A stretch of DNA of 64,000 nt from Desulfovibrio sp. 86 (lineage in GTDB: Bacteria > Desulfobacterota > Desulfovibrionia > Desulfovibrionales > Desulfovibrionaceae), in contig NZ_LR738849.1 in NCBI RefSeq assembly GCF_902702915.1, positions 2,363,001 through 2,427,000 of the forward strand, given 5' to 3'. Under the pieces are notes generated by a model that searched no databases, was not told the DNA's origin, and saw only the letters and a list, made by a program, of their open reading frames with translations. Shown here one piece after another: positions 26,051-35,043 of this stretch. The stretch's first letter is position 1. Each line of letters begins with the position of its first letter. A program made the position numbers and the translations under genes.

Positions 26051-28257
26051 GGATTCGCTCCTTCAGAAGTTGCCGCCTGTCCCACGAGCAGCACATGCCG
26101 GGACTGGCGGGCGTCAAGGTCAAGTTCCACAGTATGCCCTTGCACGGGCAGGTTCTGGCCGTTCAGGATATTTCTCGCGCCGCGCACAGGGGCTGGCAGG
26201 GTGCAGGCAAGGCGCTGGCTTTTGCTGGAAAAATTGGCGGCCAGCAGCCAGTAGCCGCCGCCGGGCAGGGCGCTCAGCACGCCCACGCAGCCTGCGGGGC
26301 CGGAAAAAATGGCCACCACGCGCCCAGAGGCCAGCCCGGCATCGCGGCGGGCGCGCAAAAGCGCGGCCAGTTCATGAACAAAACTCTGTTTGTCCGCCCA
26401 CTGCCTGTCCAGAGCGCCAAAAGCCAGGGGCGCTGGCGGCACGGACCCCACAAGGCCCATGCGCTCTTCCCACAGGGGCACGTTGCCCATGCTGGCCGGC
26501 AGGCCTGCCGGGGGCTGCGGCAGGTTGAGCGCGCCTGTCATGTCCTGCGGGCTCATAAAGGCCAGCCCCGGAAGCCCGATGCGGAAAGAAAGCAGCAGCA
26601 ATACCGTTTGCCGCATGGCCGCAGTTTGGGCGGGTTTGGCGGCGGTTGTGGCGTCCAGGCCAAGGGCCAGGGCCGCAAGGCCAGCCTGCGTGGTCCACAG
26701 CGTGGTGTCTTCGGGCGAGGCCTTGGCCAGCTGCTGCGCCCGGCGCACCATGTCCCTGCCCTGCGGAAGATCCAGCAGGGGCCGCCAGTCCACGCGCTGC
26801 ACGTCCTTTTGCCCGCGCGCCAGGCGGCTGTGATCCACGCCCTGCTCCAGCGAGGCGCGCAAAAGCCGGGTCAGGGGGGCGGCGTCGCCGCTCAACAGGG
26901 CGTAAGCCGCAGCGGGTTCGGTAATGACGTCGCGGGTAAAATCCACGGCCGTGTCCAGCACCGCTTTGGTCAGGGAGGGCGGCAGGACGTCGTCCTGCAT
27001 GGCCCAGCCGCCGTAGCGGTGTATCTCGCGCGAAAGGGCGTCCAGCGCTTCCAGCCCCGGCGTCAGTTCCGCCAGACTGGAGGCATCGGCCTGACGGCTG
27101 GCAGACGGGCCTTTGGTTTTGCTTACGGAGGGCTTCATGGCCTGGCCCATTTCCTGGCCAGGCGTCGCGCTTGCCTGTGCGGCGGGCACGTCCAGCCCCA
27201 TGAGCGCTTCCAGGCGCAAGCCTGCAAGGGTGTGCTGCTGCAAGCCGGTATGGCGGATGACCGCTGCCGAAAATATGCGCCGGGCTTGCCCCGAAGGGTC
27301 CTGCCACAGCAAGACGGGGCGCAGCGCGTTCCCGCTGTAGCGGTACACCCAGCGCCGGATCTGCCCGTCCGCGCCGCGCACCTCCCCAGTGACGGCCCAG
27401 CCGCCGGGCGTTGCCCAGGGCAAGGTGTCGCGGCTGAGGTCCGCAGGCAGAAGTCCCCGCTGCACAAGGGTCTGCACGGCCTGCGGGCGCAGGGGCAGGC
27501 AGTCCCATTCGTCACCGGTGACAGGCAGGGCGTCCCAATCTTTTTGCGGCACGGCCATCATGGCATAGAGGCCGTCAAAACGCGAGGCGCGGCGCGCCTG
27601 CAGGATAAAGTCCGGCCCAAGGCCCGTGGCGGCCGGGGGCAGTTCGCCGCCCATCTGGATGTCCTGTTTTTCCAGACGGGACGCGGTGTTCTCAAAATCT
27701 TCCTCTGTTCCCACGGCCGGGTCCAGACGCAGGGCCGTCACATTGACGCCGCCGGGCGTGGACATTTTCTGGCTGCCCCAGATGTCGCCCTTTTCGCCCG
27801 TGGGCGCGGCAAAAAGGCCGTTCAGGCCAGCCTGACCAAGAAATTCCGGCAGCCCGGACAGGCCGAGGGCCTTCCAGAAGGGCTGACCCGCCGTGACCGT
27901 ATGCGGATTCACGTCCAGCCATGTAGGCGCGGCGGAGAGCAGCAGGGGAACCCGGCGGGCGGCGGCGCTGTTGCGCCAGATGCGTTCCGTGCCGGAAACC
28001 TGGGCGGTCAGCTCCTGGGTGGAGCCGAGCATGGACTGGCGCTCAAGCCATTGCAGATAGCCGGGATCAGCGCGCGGCAGAACGCCGTTTGAGGCGGAAA
28101 CCGCCTGAGCCGCGCCGGACGCGCGCCGTGCAGCGCCCTCCTGCCGTGGCGTACAGGCGCAAAGCAGCAGGGCCAGCACGCAAAAAAAGAGCGCCAGCAA
28201 GCGCAGCGGCAACACGGAAGCCGCAAGAAAAGGGCGGCGTTGCGCCGCGCACGACAT
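26047..28257 (-). CDS. Predicted lipoprotein with degenerate GH13 (alpha-amylase/trehalose-synthase-like) fold
   Basis: 736 residues. The N-terminus has a lipoprotein signal (LALFFCVLALLLCAC, Cys about 35). The C-terminal third has the look of trehalose synthase/GH13 proteins (SFRIGLPGLAFMSPQDMTG, LAALLRARRDAGLASGRV, then a beta-sandwich GGGYWLLAANFSSKSQRL). The segment AGLRLEALMGLD aligns with the GH13 nucleophile region but carries Glu instead of Asp, and no catalytic NHD-type motif is seen, so it may be inactive. It lies 20 bases after mazG and is coupled to the membrane glycosyltransferase-like gene. Role in envelope glycan assembly is an inference. Confidence 0.55.
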   Translation of the reverse strand: MSCAAQRRPFLAASVLPLRLLALFFCVLALLLCACTPRQEGAARRASGAAQAVSASNGVLPRADPGYLQWLERQSMLGSTQELTAQVSGTERIWRNSAAARRVPLLLSAAPTWLDVNPHTVTAGQPFWKALGLSGLPEFLGQAGLNGLFAAPTGEKGDIWGSQKMSTPGGVNVTALRLDPAVGTEEDFENTASRLEKQDIQMGGELPPAATGLGPDFILQARRASRFDGLYAMMAVPQKDWDALPVTGDEWDCLPLRPQAVQTLVQRGLLPADLSRDTLPWATPGGWAVTGEVRGADGQIRRWVYRYSGNALRPVLLWQDPSGQARRIFSAAVIRHTGLQQHTLAGLRLEALMGLDVPAAQASATPGQEMGQAMKPSVSKTKGPSASRQADASSLAELTPGLEALDALSREIHRYGGWAMQDDVLPPSLTKAVLDTAVDFTRDVITEPAAAYALLSGDAAPLTRLLRASLEQGVDHSRLARGQKDVQRVDWRPLLDLPQGRDMVRRAQQLAKASPEDTTLWTTQAGLAALALGLDATTAAKPAQTAAMRQTVLLLLSFRIGLPGLAFMSPQDMTGALNLPQPPAGLPASMGNVPLWEERMGLVGSVPPAPLAFGALDRQWADKQSFVHELAALLRARRDAGLASGRVVAIFSGPAGCVGVLSALPGGGYWLLAANFSSKSQRLACTLPAPVRGARNILNGQNLPVQGHTVELDLDARQSRHVLLVGQAATSEGANP

Positions 28258-28277
28258 GGGCCGCTTCTGCCCCGAGA

Positions 28278-29075
28278 TCAGGACCGGGCCTCTTCCTCTG
28301 CCTTGGCCGTATTCCACAGTTCGTCCTTTTCATCGAGGCTCAGGGCCGTAAAGTCCTGTCCCTGCTGGCGGGCCAGTTCTTCCATGCGGGCAAAACGCTT
28401 CAGAAAGCGGCGCGTGGCAAGGTCCAGGGCCTCGCTGGCCTTGATGCCCTTGCGGCGTCCCAGTTCGGTAATGCTGAAAAGCAGGTCGCCCAGTTCGTGC
28501 TTTTGCGCCTCGGCATCGTTGCTGGCGGACGCGTCCAGCCACTCCAGCCATTCGGCTTCAACCTGCTGCTCCACTTCTTCGTCCTCGGGCCAGGTAAACC
28601 CGACGCGGGCAGCCTTGGAGTGGATGCGATAGGCCTTGAGCAGGGGGGGCAGGCTTTCCGGCAGGCTGTCATAGAGCCCCTTGGGCTTGCCCTCTTCGTC
28701 GGCATGCTCGGCCCTTTTGATTTTTTCCCAGGCTTTGAGCTGCTCGTCCAGGCTGTCAAAAACCGTGTCGCCAAAAACGTGCGGATGGCGGCGGATCATC
28801 TTGGCCTTGTTGTTGTTGAGGGCGTCGGCAAAGCTGAACTGCCCTTCCTTTTCATACAGGCGGGCCACAAAAAGCAGCAGAAAGGCCACATCGCCCAGCT
28901 CTTCGCGGATGTCGGCCACATTGCCGGAGCGTATGGCGCTGACCAGCTCGTGGCTTTCCTCAATGACGTAGTCGGCCAGGGACTGGGCGGTCTGCTCCTT
29001 GTCCCAGGGACAGCCCTCGGGGCTGGTGAGTTTGTCAATGACGGCCTGCAATTCTTCAACTGCGCTCTTTTCCAT
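28278..29075 (-). CDS. mazG: Nucleoside triphosphate pyrophosphohydrolase MazG
   Basis: 265-residue all-alpha NTP pyrophosphatase with two MazG domains. The first carries CPWDKEQTAQSL, EESHELVSAI and ELGDVAFLLLF; the second carries GFTWPEDEEVEQQVEAEW and HELGDLLFSITELGRR. The EExxE...ExxD magnesium ligands are intact in the first domain. It degrades non-canonical NTPs or lowers (p)ppGpp-linked stress. Its start (28 kb side) follows a type D element. Confidence 0.93.
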   Translation of the reverse strand: MEKSAVEELQAVIDKLTSPEGCPWDKEQTAQSLADYVIEESHELVSAIRSGNVADIREELGDVAFLLLFVARLYEKEGQFSFADALNNNKAKMIRRHPHVFGDTVFDSLDEQLKAWEKIKRAEHADEEGKPKGLYDSLPESLPPLLKAYRIHSKAARVGFTWPEDEEVEQQVEAEWLEWLDASASNDAEAQKHELGDLLFSITELGRRKGIKASEALDLATRRFLKRFARMEELARQQGQDFTALSLDEKDELWNTAKAEEEARS

Positions 29076-29110
29076 AGAGTCTACGCTTCCTTGCCTGTTA
29101 CGGATGCAGT

Positions 29111-29270
29111 GTTACGGAAATGCTGATGTTTTTCGTTTGGCGGCCTTGCTTCATTTTTTGGGAACAGTCGAGGACGGAAGAGTCCACTCCTGTTTCAAAA
29201 AAAGATCGCGCCTTGCCAAACAAAATACCTGCGCGTTTCCAGGAGGTTCTTTAATCAGTGCTTCCTTAAA
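29111..29270. repeat. Type D fold-back element between mazG and cvpA
   Basis: 160 bases, close copy of 19489-19644 and 42965-43124. The TAA stop of cvpA (29266-29268) lies inside the right terminus CTTCCTTAAAG. Confidence 0.85.
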
Positions 29271-29754
29271 GCCCAAGACGCGATACGAGGTCGGGCGGCA
29301 GCCAGCCCCGAACCTGCGCCGAGAGGGCGACAAAATAGGGCGGCACGCGGCTGTGCTGCATAAAGGCCGCCTGTGAGAAATATTTTTGCAGCACAAGCAT
29401 GCACAAAGACCACAGCAACGCGCCCTTGGCAAAGCCCAGCGCTGCCCCGGCCAGCCTGTCGGCCCAACTGACAAAAGAAAGGGAAAGAATTTTTTGCAGC
29501 AGGCGGGCCAGCAGGGCCACGGATATGAGCACGCCCAAAAATACCAGAACATAGGCCGCAATGGTGCGCCACCCCGGATCAGAAATGAGGCTCAGGTGGG
29601 GCGAAAGCAGATGGTGATAGGTGTGGGCAGCCCAAAAACCGCCCAACAGCGACACAATGCCCGCCACTTCGCCAACAAAGCCGTTAAGATAACCGCGTCC
29701 GGCAAAGAACGCCAGCGTCAGAACAACAATGAGGTCAAAAATATCCTGGCCCAT
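29266..29754 (-). CDS. cvpA: CvpA family membrane protein
   Basis: 162 residues with four membrane helices (about 5-25, 30-50, 65-88, 100-122). The N-terminal DIFDLIVVLTLAFFAGRGYLNGFVGEVAG is characteristic of the CvpA/colicin V production family. Members influence envelope integrity or secretion. ATG at 29752-29754 follows AGGGAG. The C-terminal SRLGL is followed by a stop supplied by a type D element, so the native C-terminus may have been longer: another frame reads on through the element. Confidence 0.82.
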   Translation of the reverse strand: MGQDIFDLIVVLTLAFFAGRGYLNGFVGEVAGIVSLLGGFWAAHTYHHLLSPHLSLISDPGWRTIAAYVLVFLGVLISVALLARLLQKILSLSFVSWADRLAGAALGFAKGALLWSLCMLVLQKYFSQAAFMQHSRVPPYFVALSAQVRGWLPPDLVSRLGL

Positions 29755-29978
29755 GGTTTCTCCCTGAACGTGCCCCTTGCGTGTGCCTTTGGCGTCGCGC
29801 TGGCGCGCGTGCGCCAGCGGGCAGCGCCAGACACCATAGCAAAAGCGTGGGCGCGGCACAATGCGTCAGAGAGGGGGCCTGCGCCCGCGCAAAGGGCATC
29901 GACCCATGGTGGTTTTGACATGATCCGTGCAGTGATTACAGTGGGCAGACATGGCGGCGAGAACGGCAGCCATTCTGG

Positions 29979-30050
29979 CCAGTTAAAAGCCAGTTTACAG
30001 TCAGTGTAAAACCAGTTCACGGCTCGTTTAAGCCCCAGTTAAAGCCAGTT
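29979..30050 (+). promoter_or_regulatory. Five helically phased CCAGTT direct repeats upstream of mobA
   Basis: CCAGTT occurs at 29979, 29990, 30012, 30035 and 30045. The steps of 11, 22, 23 and 10 bases keep all copies on one face of the helix, as in operators of OmpR/PhoB-type response regulators. The last copy ends 44 bases before the mobA start. The rest of 29755-30094 shows no gene. Confidence 0.5.
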
Positions 30051-30094
30051 TTATACGCAAGCCCCGTTCGCATGGCGCAATGGGGGGAGGGGAC

Positions 30095-30751
30095 ATGACA
30101 GTACAGCAGGACAGGGGCCCGGTTGCCGGGGTCGTGCTCGCGGGCGGGCTCTCCCGCCGTATGGGCAGGGACAAGGCCCTGGAGCGTCTGGCTGGCCCGC
30201 CGCCCGTTGGGGCCGCAGAGGATATGACGGGCGGCCATGACGGCAGCATGCTGAGCCGTATTCACTCTCTGGTGCGTTCCCTGGTGCCCGTATGTTTTGT
30301 TTCCTGCCGTGAAGACACGCCACGGCAGGGGTATGACTGCGTTTTCGACGCCGTGCAGGGTGCAGGCCCCACGGCAGGGCTGCAAGCGGCCTTGCGACGG
30401 GCCGAAAGTATGGGCTATACAGCCGTGCTGGCGCTTTCCTGCGATCTGCCCTTTATGGACGCCCCCACCTTGCGCCAGTTGCTCGCGGCCAGAACTGCGG
30501 CCCCGGCCACGTGCCTTGTCACGGCATACCGCGAACGGCATACCGGGCGCGTTGAATCCCTCGTCGCCGTGTATGAGGTGGGGGCCCTGCCGTATTTTGA
30601 TGGCGCTCTCGTTCAGGGGCAGCGCAGGCTTTCCAGTGTTATTCCTCAGGAATTACAGTGTCTTTTGGATTACGGTCCTGAAGAGGCCGGACCCTTTTTC
30701 AACTGCAACAGCCCCGAAGACCTGGCCCAGGCCCGGGCCAGACTGTCATAG
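30095..30751 (+). CDS. mobA: Molybdenum cofactor guanylyltransferase
   Basis: 218-residue nucleotidyltransferase with the MobA signature VVLAGGLSRRMGRDKALERL (residues about 12-31), LALSCDLPFMDAP and a C-terminal FNCNSPEDLAQA. It attaches GMP to molybdopterin, forming the bis-MGD cofactor needed by the formate dehydrogenase encoded at 37947. ATG at 30095 follows GGAGGGG. It is the first gene of a probable two-gene unit with the FmdE-MoeA-like protein. Confidence 0.9.
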   Translation: MTVQQDRGPVAGVVLAGGLSRRMGRDKALERLAGPPPVGAAEDMTGGHDGSMLSRIHSLVRSLVPVCFVSCREDTPRQGYDCVFDAVQGAGPTAGLQAALRRAESMGYTAVLALSCDLPFMDAPTLRQLLAARTAAPATCLVTAYRERHTGRVESLVAVYEVGALPYFDGALVQGQRRLSSVIPQELQCLLDYGPEEAGPFFNCNSPEDLAQARARLS

Positions 30752-30991
30752 AAAATCACGATTTTTTTAAAACCGTGATTTATTAATAATACCTTTATGT
30801 TATCAGGATATGCCGTTCTGTGACGAACGCACGCCTTTGGCGGAAGGCCCCGTCATCCGTTCACAAGAAGCTGCCCGGCCATGTCGAGGCAGCGCGGCGG
30901 GCGGGTAGCAATAAAGAGCGACTTGGCTTACACAAATCCTGAGCATAGTCCCCCATCTGTCTGCATATGGCAGCATTTTTTGGAGAAGCGC

Positions 30992-32674
30992 ATGAACATC
31001 GGCTCCTATACTTTTGACGAATTTCGCCGTCTGGCGGAGAATTTTCACGGTTACGCCGCTCCTGGCCTGCTTGTGGGCGGGTACATGGTTGAGCTGGCCA
31101 AGAGGCATCTGCCCGAGGGCACGCTTTTCGAAGCAGTGGTGGAGTCCGGCAAATGCCTGCCCGACGCGGTGCAACTGCTGACCCTGTGCAGCATAGGCAA
31201 CGGCTGGATGAAGATACACAATCTGGGCCGCTACGCCGTGTCGCTTTTTGACAAGCATACGGGCGAAGGCGTGCGCGTGAGCGTTGACCCGGTGAAAATG
31301 GCCGCGTATCCCGAAATCGAAGGGTGGTTTTTAAAGAAAAAAGCCAAGAAAGATCAGGATGTTCCCCGTCTTGAGGCCGAAATAGAACAGGCTGGCGACA
31401 CCATTTGCAAGATTGAGCCGATTATGGTGAAGCGCCGCTTCATCGGGCACAAGCATATGTCGCGCATTGTCTGCTGTCCTGTGTGCGGCGAGGCCTATCC
31501 CGCTGAGGACGGCCCCGTGTGCCGGGGCTGTCAGGGCGAAGCGCCGTACGTGGTCGCCCGGCGCGAAATCAAGGCTGCAGAACGCCACGAGGCCGCCACT
31601 GGCGTGCGCGTGGTGCCTGTGCAGGAAGCCGTGGGTCAGACCCTGGTTCACGATATGACCCGCATAGACCCTGGCCAGTTCAAGGGGCCGGAATTCAAGG
31701 CCGGACAGCGCATCAGCGTGGGCGATATCTGCCGCCTGCAACAGATGGGGCGTTTTCATGTGGCGGTGACGGACGCCCCCGCCGGGGAAGGGGCGGCTCC
31801 TTCCTTTGCCTCTGGCGAGGACAATCTTGTCCACGAAAATGAGGCGGCCGAGATTTTCGCCCGCCGCATGGCGGGCGAGGGTGTGGCTTATTCCCTGCCG
31901 CCGCGCGAAGGCAAGGTGGAATTTACCGCAGCCAGGGACGGCCTTTTCAGCGTGGATGTGGAACGCATGCGTCAGTTCAACCTTGTGCCCGAAATAATGG
32001 TGGCTTCGCGGCAGGACGCCACCCTGGTCAAGCAGAACGGCCCCCTGGCGGGCACGCGGGCCATTCCGCTTTTCATCTCCCGCGAGCGGCTCTCACAGGC
32101 GCTTGAGGTTCTGGAAGGCGGACCGCTCTTCAGCGTGCTGCCCCTGCGCAAGGCGCGTGTGGGCATTCTGGTCACAGGCACGGAAGTTTTTCAGGGCATC
32201 ATCGAGGACAAGTTTATTCCCGTTATTACGGCCAAGGTCACCATGCTTGGGTGCAGCGTGGTCAAGACGGATATCGTTCCCGACGACAGAGAAATGATGG
32301 TCAGGGCCGTGGCTGGAATGCGCGAGGCCGGGGCTGACCTGCTGATCACCACAGGCGGCCTTTCCGTTGATCCTGACGATGTGACGCGGCATGCCATGAT
32401 GGATGCCGGCCTGACCGACGTGCTGCACGGCGTGCCCGTGCTGCCGGGCACCATGAGCCTTATGGGGCGCATCCCCGGCCCCGACGGCGACATGCAGGTG
32501 CTCGGCGTGCCCGCCTGCGCGCTGTACTTCAAAACGACGTTTCTGGATCTGGTGTTGCCGCGTCTTTTGTCCAACCGCGGGATCACCCGCGCCGAACTCG
32601 CGCGTATGGGCGACGGGGGCTATTGCCTCTCCTGCCATACCTGCACCTGGCCAAAATGCTGGTTTGGCAAGTAG
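30992..32674 (+). CDS. FmdE-type / MoeA-like molybdopterin-binding fusion protein
   Basis: 560 residues. Residues about 1-140 are an FmdE domain (FRRLAENFHGYAAPGLLVGGYM, VVESGKCLPDAVQLLTLCSIGNG). Residues about 150-190 form a treble-clef-like zinc ribbon (CCPVCGEAYP ... CRGC). The C-terminal half is MoeA-like, with the MoCF_biosynth domain ILVTGTEVFQG, TTGGLSVDPDDVTRHAM and GVPVLPGTM. The extreme C-terminus is Cys/Trp-rich (SCHTCTWPKCWFGK). This suggests a molybdenum/tungsten insertion or cofactor-sensing role serving formate dehydrogenase. TGGAGA precedes ATG 30992. Confidence 0.78.
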   Translation: MNIGSYTFDEFRRLAENFHGYAAPGLLVGGYMVELAKRHLPEGTLFEAVVESGKCLPDAVQLLTLCSIGNGWMKIHNLGRYAVSLFDKHTGEGVRVSVDPVKMAAYPEIEGWFLKKKAKKDQDVPRLEAEIEQAGDTICKIEPIMVKRRFIGHKHMSRIVCCPVCGEAYPAEDGPVCRGCQGEAPYVVARREIKAAERHEAATGVRVVPVQEAVGQTLVHDMTRIDPGQFKGPEFKAGQRISVGDICRLQQMGRFHVAVTDAPAGEGAAPSFASGEDNLVHENEAAEIFARRMAGEGVAYSLPPREGKVEFTAARDGLFSVDVERMRQFNLVPEIMVASRQDATLVKQNGPLAGTRAIPLFISRERLSQALEVLEGGPLFSVLPLRKARVGILVTGTEVFQGIIEDKFIPVITAKVTMLGCSVVKTDIVPDDREMMVRAVAGMREAGADLLITTGGLSVDPDDVTRHAMMDAGLTDVLHGVPVLPGTMSLMGRIPGPDGDMQVLGVPACALYFKTTFLDLVLPRLLSNRGITRAELARMGDGGYCLSCHTCTWPKCWFGK

Positions 32675-32760
32675 ACGGGGAGCGCATGCAGGCTGAGGCC
32701 CCGGCCTATGTTTTTTCTTCTGCTTTGCTGCAGTAGCAAGGCGGAACAGTATTCAGAGTA

Positions 32761-32820
32761 AAAAGTGCAACATAAAGGCTGCCAGCAGAACAGTGCTGGC
32801 AGCCTTTATGTTGCACTTTT
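32761..32820 (+). terminator. Perfect 27-bp hairpin terminator
   Basis: The 60 bases are a perfect inverted repeat with 27-base arms and the loop GAACAG, beginning AAAA and ending TTTT. It lies 87 bases after the FmdE-MoeA stop and should terminate in both directions. The length of the perfect stem is unusual. Confidence 0.85.
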
Positions 32821-33622
32821 ATTATCTGGGAAACTTCATTGCAGAGTGTTGCTATGTTGAAATGCTTTGGCGGATGCGGGAGCAGACACCCGCCGCAGAG
32901 GCGTAAGCGCAGTTTATCTGCGCGGTTAAACGCCGGAGTGGGCGTCTGGGAAGCATTGCTTCAGGCGTTGTGACGCAGGAAAGTACGCCTGAAGACAGTA
33001 ATTGGTTACACGACATATAAGTGGAAGAATCGCTGTCGCTATCCGTAGCGGTGCTGTCCTGCCCCGTAAGGCGGTTCCCGCCAACGGTTCAGGCAAGCCC
33101 GCAGGAGCGGGCAACGGCTACCGCGAGAGTGGATATTCTCAAAGCGAAAATGCTCTAGGTGTAGAGTGTCAACACGTTGTTCCCCCCTAGCTTCGAAGCT
33201 GGAGGGGCTATTGAAAGCGGGCCTCCCCACCCACAAAGCATTTCAAAGTGGCGTTACGGCCAGGGCAGATTACCATAGAAATATTTCACATTTCAAAGGT
33301 AATCTGCTCTAGTCCACAGGCAGACGGCCGTCAGTAACCTACAAGCCGTTTTGCGCAGGCTTGCTCCCTTGACGGCCAGTGAAACAAGCTCTACACCCGC
33401 CGTAACTTCGCGTTACGCTCCAGCCTCCGCAACGGTCACCGCCGAGGGCAAGGCTGTCTGCACATTGAGGGAATTATGGATTTGAGCAGTCTTGTCTATG
33501 TGGCAATCAGTGAGACCGGCAAGCCCACGGTCTTGAAACAGGTTGCGTTCAGAGCCGCTGGCATGTAGCAGGTAGTCAGGCTGCGCGCAGGTATTTTCGA
33601 CGTGATACGACCGGAGAAAAAA
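32821..33622. repeat. Intergenic mosaic of dispersed-element fragments
   Basis: Contains element pieces: about 32866-32960 (matches the middle of the long type), 33039-33157 (long type, inverted, ending AAAATGCTCTA) and a solo fold-back 33264-33311 (GCAGATTACC / GGTAATCTGC, ending TGCTCTA). The rest has one small frame at 33476-33568 (30 codons, ATG preceded by GAGGG, beginning MDLSSLVYVAISETG) that cannot be assigned and may be chance. Confidence 0.6.
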
Positions 33623-34639
33623 ATGAATCGACCTGGCATTCCTTTATTGGCGCTGATTGTGCCTTGTTATAATGAAGAAGAGATTTTGCCCAAAACTATG
33701 GACGCGCTCTCGAGCGTGCTCACAGAGTGCAAGGCCAAGGGGCTCATCCAGGATGAAAGCTATGTCCTGTATGTAAATGACGGCAGCGCGGACGGCACCT
33801 GGCGCTTGCTTGAAGAACGCCATGCCGCCGATCCCTTTTGCAGGGCCATCAGCTTTGCGGGCAATGCCGGTCACCAGAACGCCGTATGGGCGGGTATGAT
33901 CACCGCGCGGGACTGGGGCGTTGATTGCATCATAAGCCTTGATGCGGACCTGCAGGACGACATTGCCGCCATTCCCAGGATGCTGGAGCAGTATGCCAAT
34001 GGCAGCGATATCGTTTACGGCGTGCGTTGCGACCGCAGTACCGATACCGCCTTCAAGCGACGTACCGCGCGGATGTTCTATGGTTTCATGCGCTGGCTGA
34101 AAGTTCCCCTCATTCCCGACCATGCCGACTATCGGCTTGTGAGTCGCCCTGTGCTTGAGATTCTTGACAATATCCGTGAGCAGGGGCTGTTTTTGCGTGG
34201 GCTGTTTCCCTCTCTGGGCTTCAGTCACAGCGAGGTGCACTATGAGCGCCGCGAGCGCACAGCGGGTGAAAGCAAGTATCCTTTCTGGAAGATGGTTTCT
34301 TTCGCCTGGAAAGGGATCACCTCATGCAGCGCGGCCCCGTTGCGCCTTGCTGGATTTATGAGTTTTATCCTGATGATTGCCGCTCTGGCCTACACGTGCG
34401 TTTCGCTTTTCAAGTATGCCATGGGCGAAACAATCCAGGGCTGGACGTCCATGATTATCGTGGTGCTGCTGCTTGGGTCTGTACAGTTGTTTTGCCTTGC
34501 GCTCATGGGTGAATATATCGCAAAAATGTTCGCTGAGGTGAAAAACAGGCCCCGCTATATAGTGGAAAAAAAATTATGGGCAGGGCCGTCCACCAGGACA
34601 TCCTTGCCAAAAGGCGACGGCCCGGGGCAGGACGCCTAG
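33623..34639 (+). CDS. GtrB-like polyprenyl-phosphate glycosyltransferase (GT2)
   Basis: 338 residues. The N-terminal GT2 domain has LIVPCYNEEEILPKTM, YVNDGSADGTW, SLDADLQDD (DXD) and VYGVRCDRSTDTAFKR; the C-terminus has two membrane helices (about 235-258 and 268-292). This is the GtrB/DPM layout: transfer of a sugar from UDP-sugar to undecaprenyl phosphate. ATG at 33623 follows CGGAGAAA. It opens a gtrB-gtrA-glucosyltransferase series. Confidence 0.85.
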   Translation: MNRPGIPLLALIVPCYNEEEILPKTMDALSSVLTECKAKGLIQDESYVLYVNDGSADGTWRLLEERHAADPFCRAISFAGNAGHQNAVWAGMITARDWGVDCIISLDADLQDDIAAIPRMLEQYANGSDIVYGVRCDRSTDTAFKRRTARMFYGFMRWLKVPLIPDHADYRLVSRPVLEILDNIREQGLFLRGLFPSLGFSHSEVHYERRERTAGESKYPFWKMVSFAWKGITSCSAAPLRLAGFMSFILMIAALAYTCVSLFKYAMGETIQGWTSMIIVVLLLGSVQLFCLALMGEYIAKMFAEVKNRPRYIVEKKLWAGPSTRTSLPKGDGPGQDA

Positions 34640-35043
34640 GGGCTGTTTCTTGAGCAGTTAACCAATGAAATGAGTTGCCTGCTCTGCGCGTTTCCAAGAG
34701 GTTCGTCAATCAGTGTTTCCTTAAATGCCCTGGCCGCGCCATCGGTTCCGGCGCGTGTCCGCGCAAAGAACCGCCAGCGCGTCTTGACGAGCCTGCGCGA
34801 AAATGTGGACGCCGGGCGGCGCCGTGAAAAGGCGCGCCAGTCGGCTCCCGAGCGCTTTTGGCCCTGACAGCTTTATATCTTGGGCAAGCTACCCTTTTTC
34901 TCAGGCAAACGATCAGATCGGGCGGCCTCTGTATTGTAATTTTTTACTGATGCGTATAGGTTGGCGAATTCAATACATTCGGGGCTCGGCGACGGGTTTT
35001 TTCCGCCTTGGTGGGGTTGATTACTACGGGTTCTCAGGATCGT
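34640..35043. other. Intergenic region with fragments of two element families
   Basis: At 34650-34725 a degenerate TAGAGCA-family end (GAGCAGTTAACC ... TGCTCTG) is fused to the right end of a type D element (CGCGTTTCCAAGAGG ... AATCAGTGTTTCCTTAAA). The remaining 300 bases carry no recognisable gene. Confidence 0.55.

Noticed and set aside
25522..28092. 856-codon plus-strand frame opposite the lipoprotein gene
   Set aside because: His/Gly/Gln/Arg-rich antisense shadow; the minus-strand reading has a lipobox and GH13-like features.
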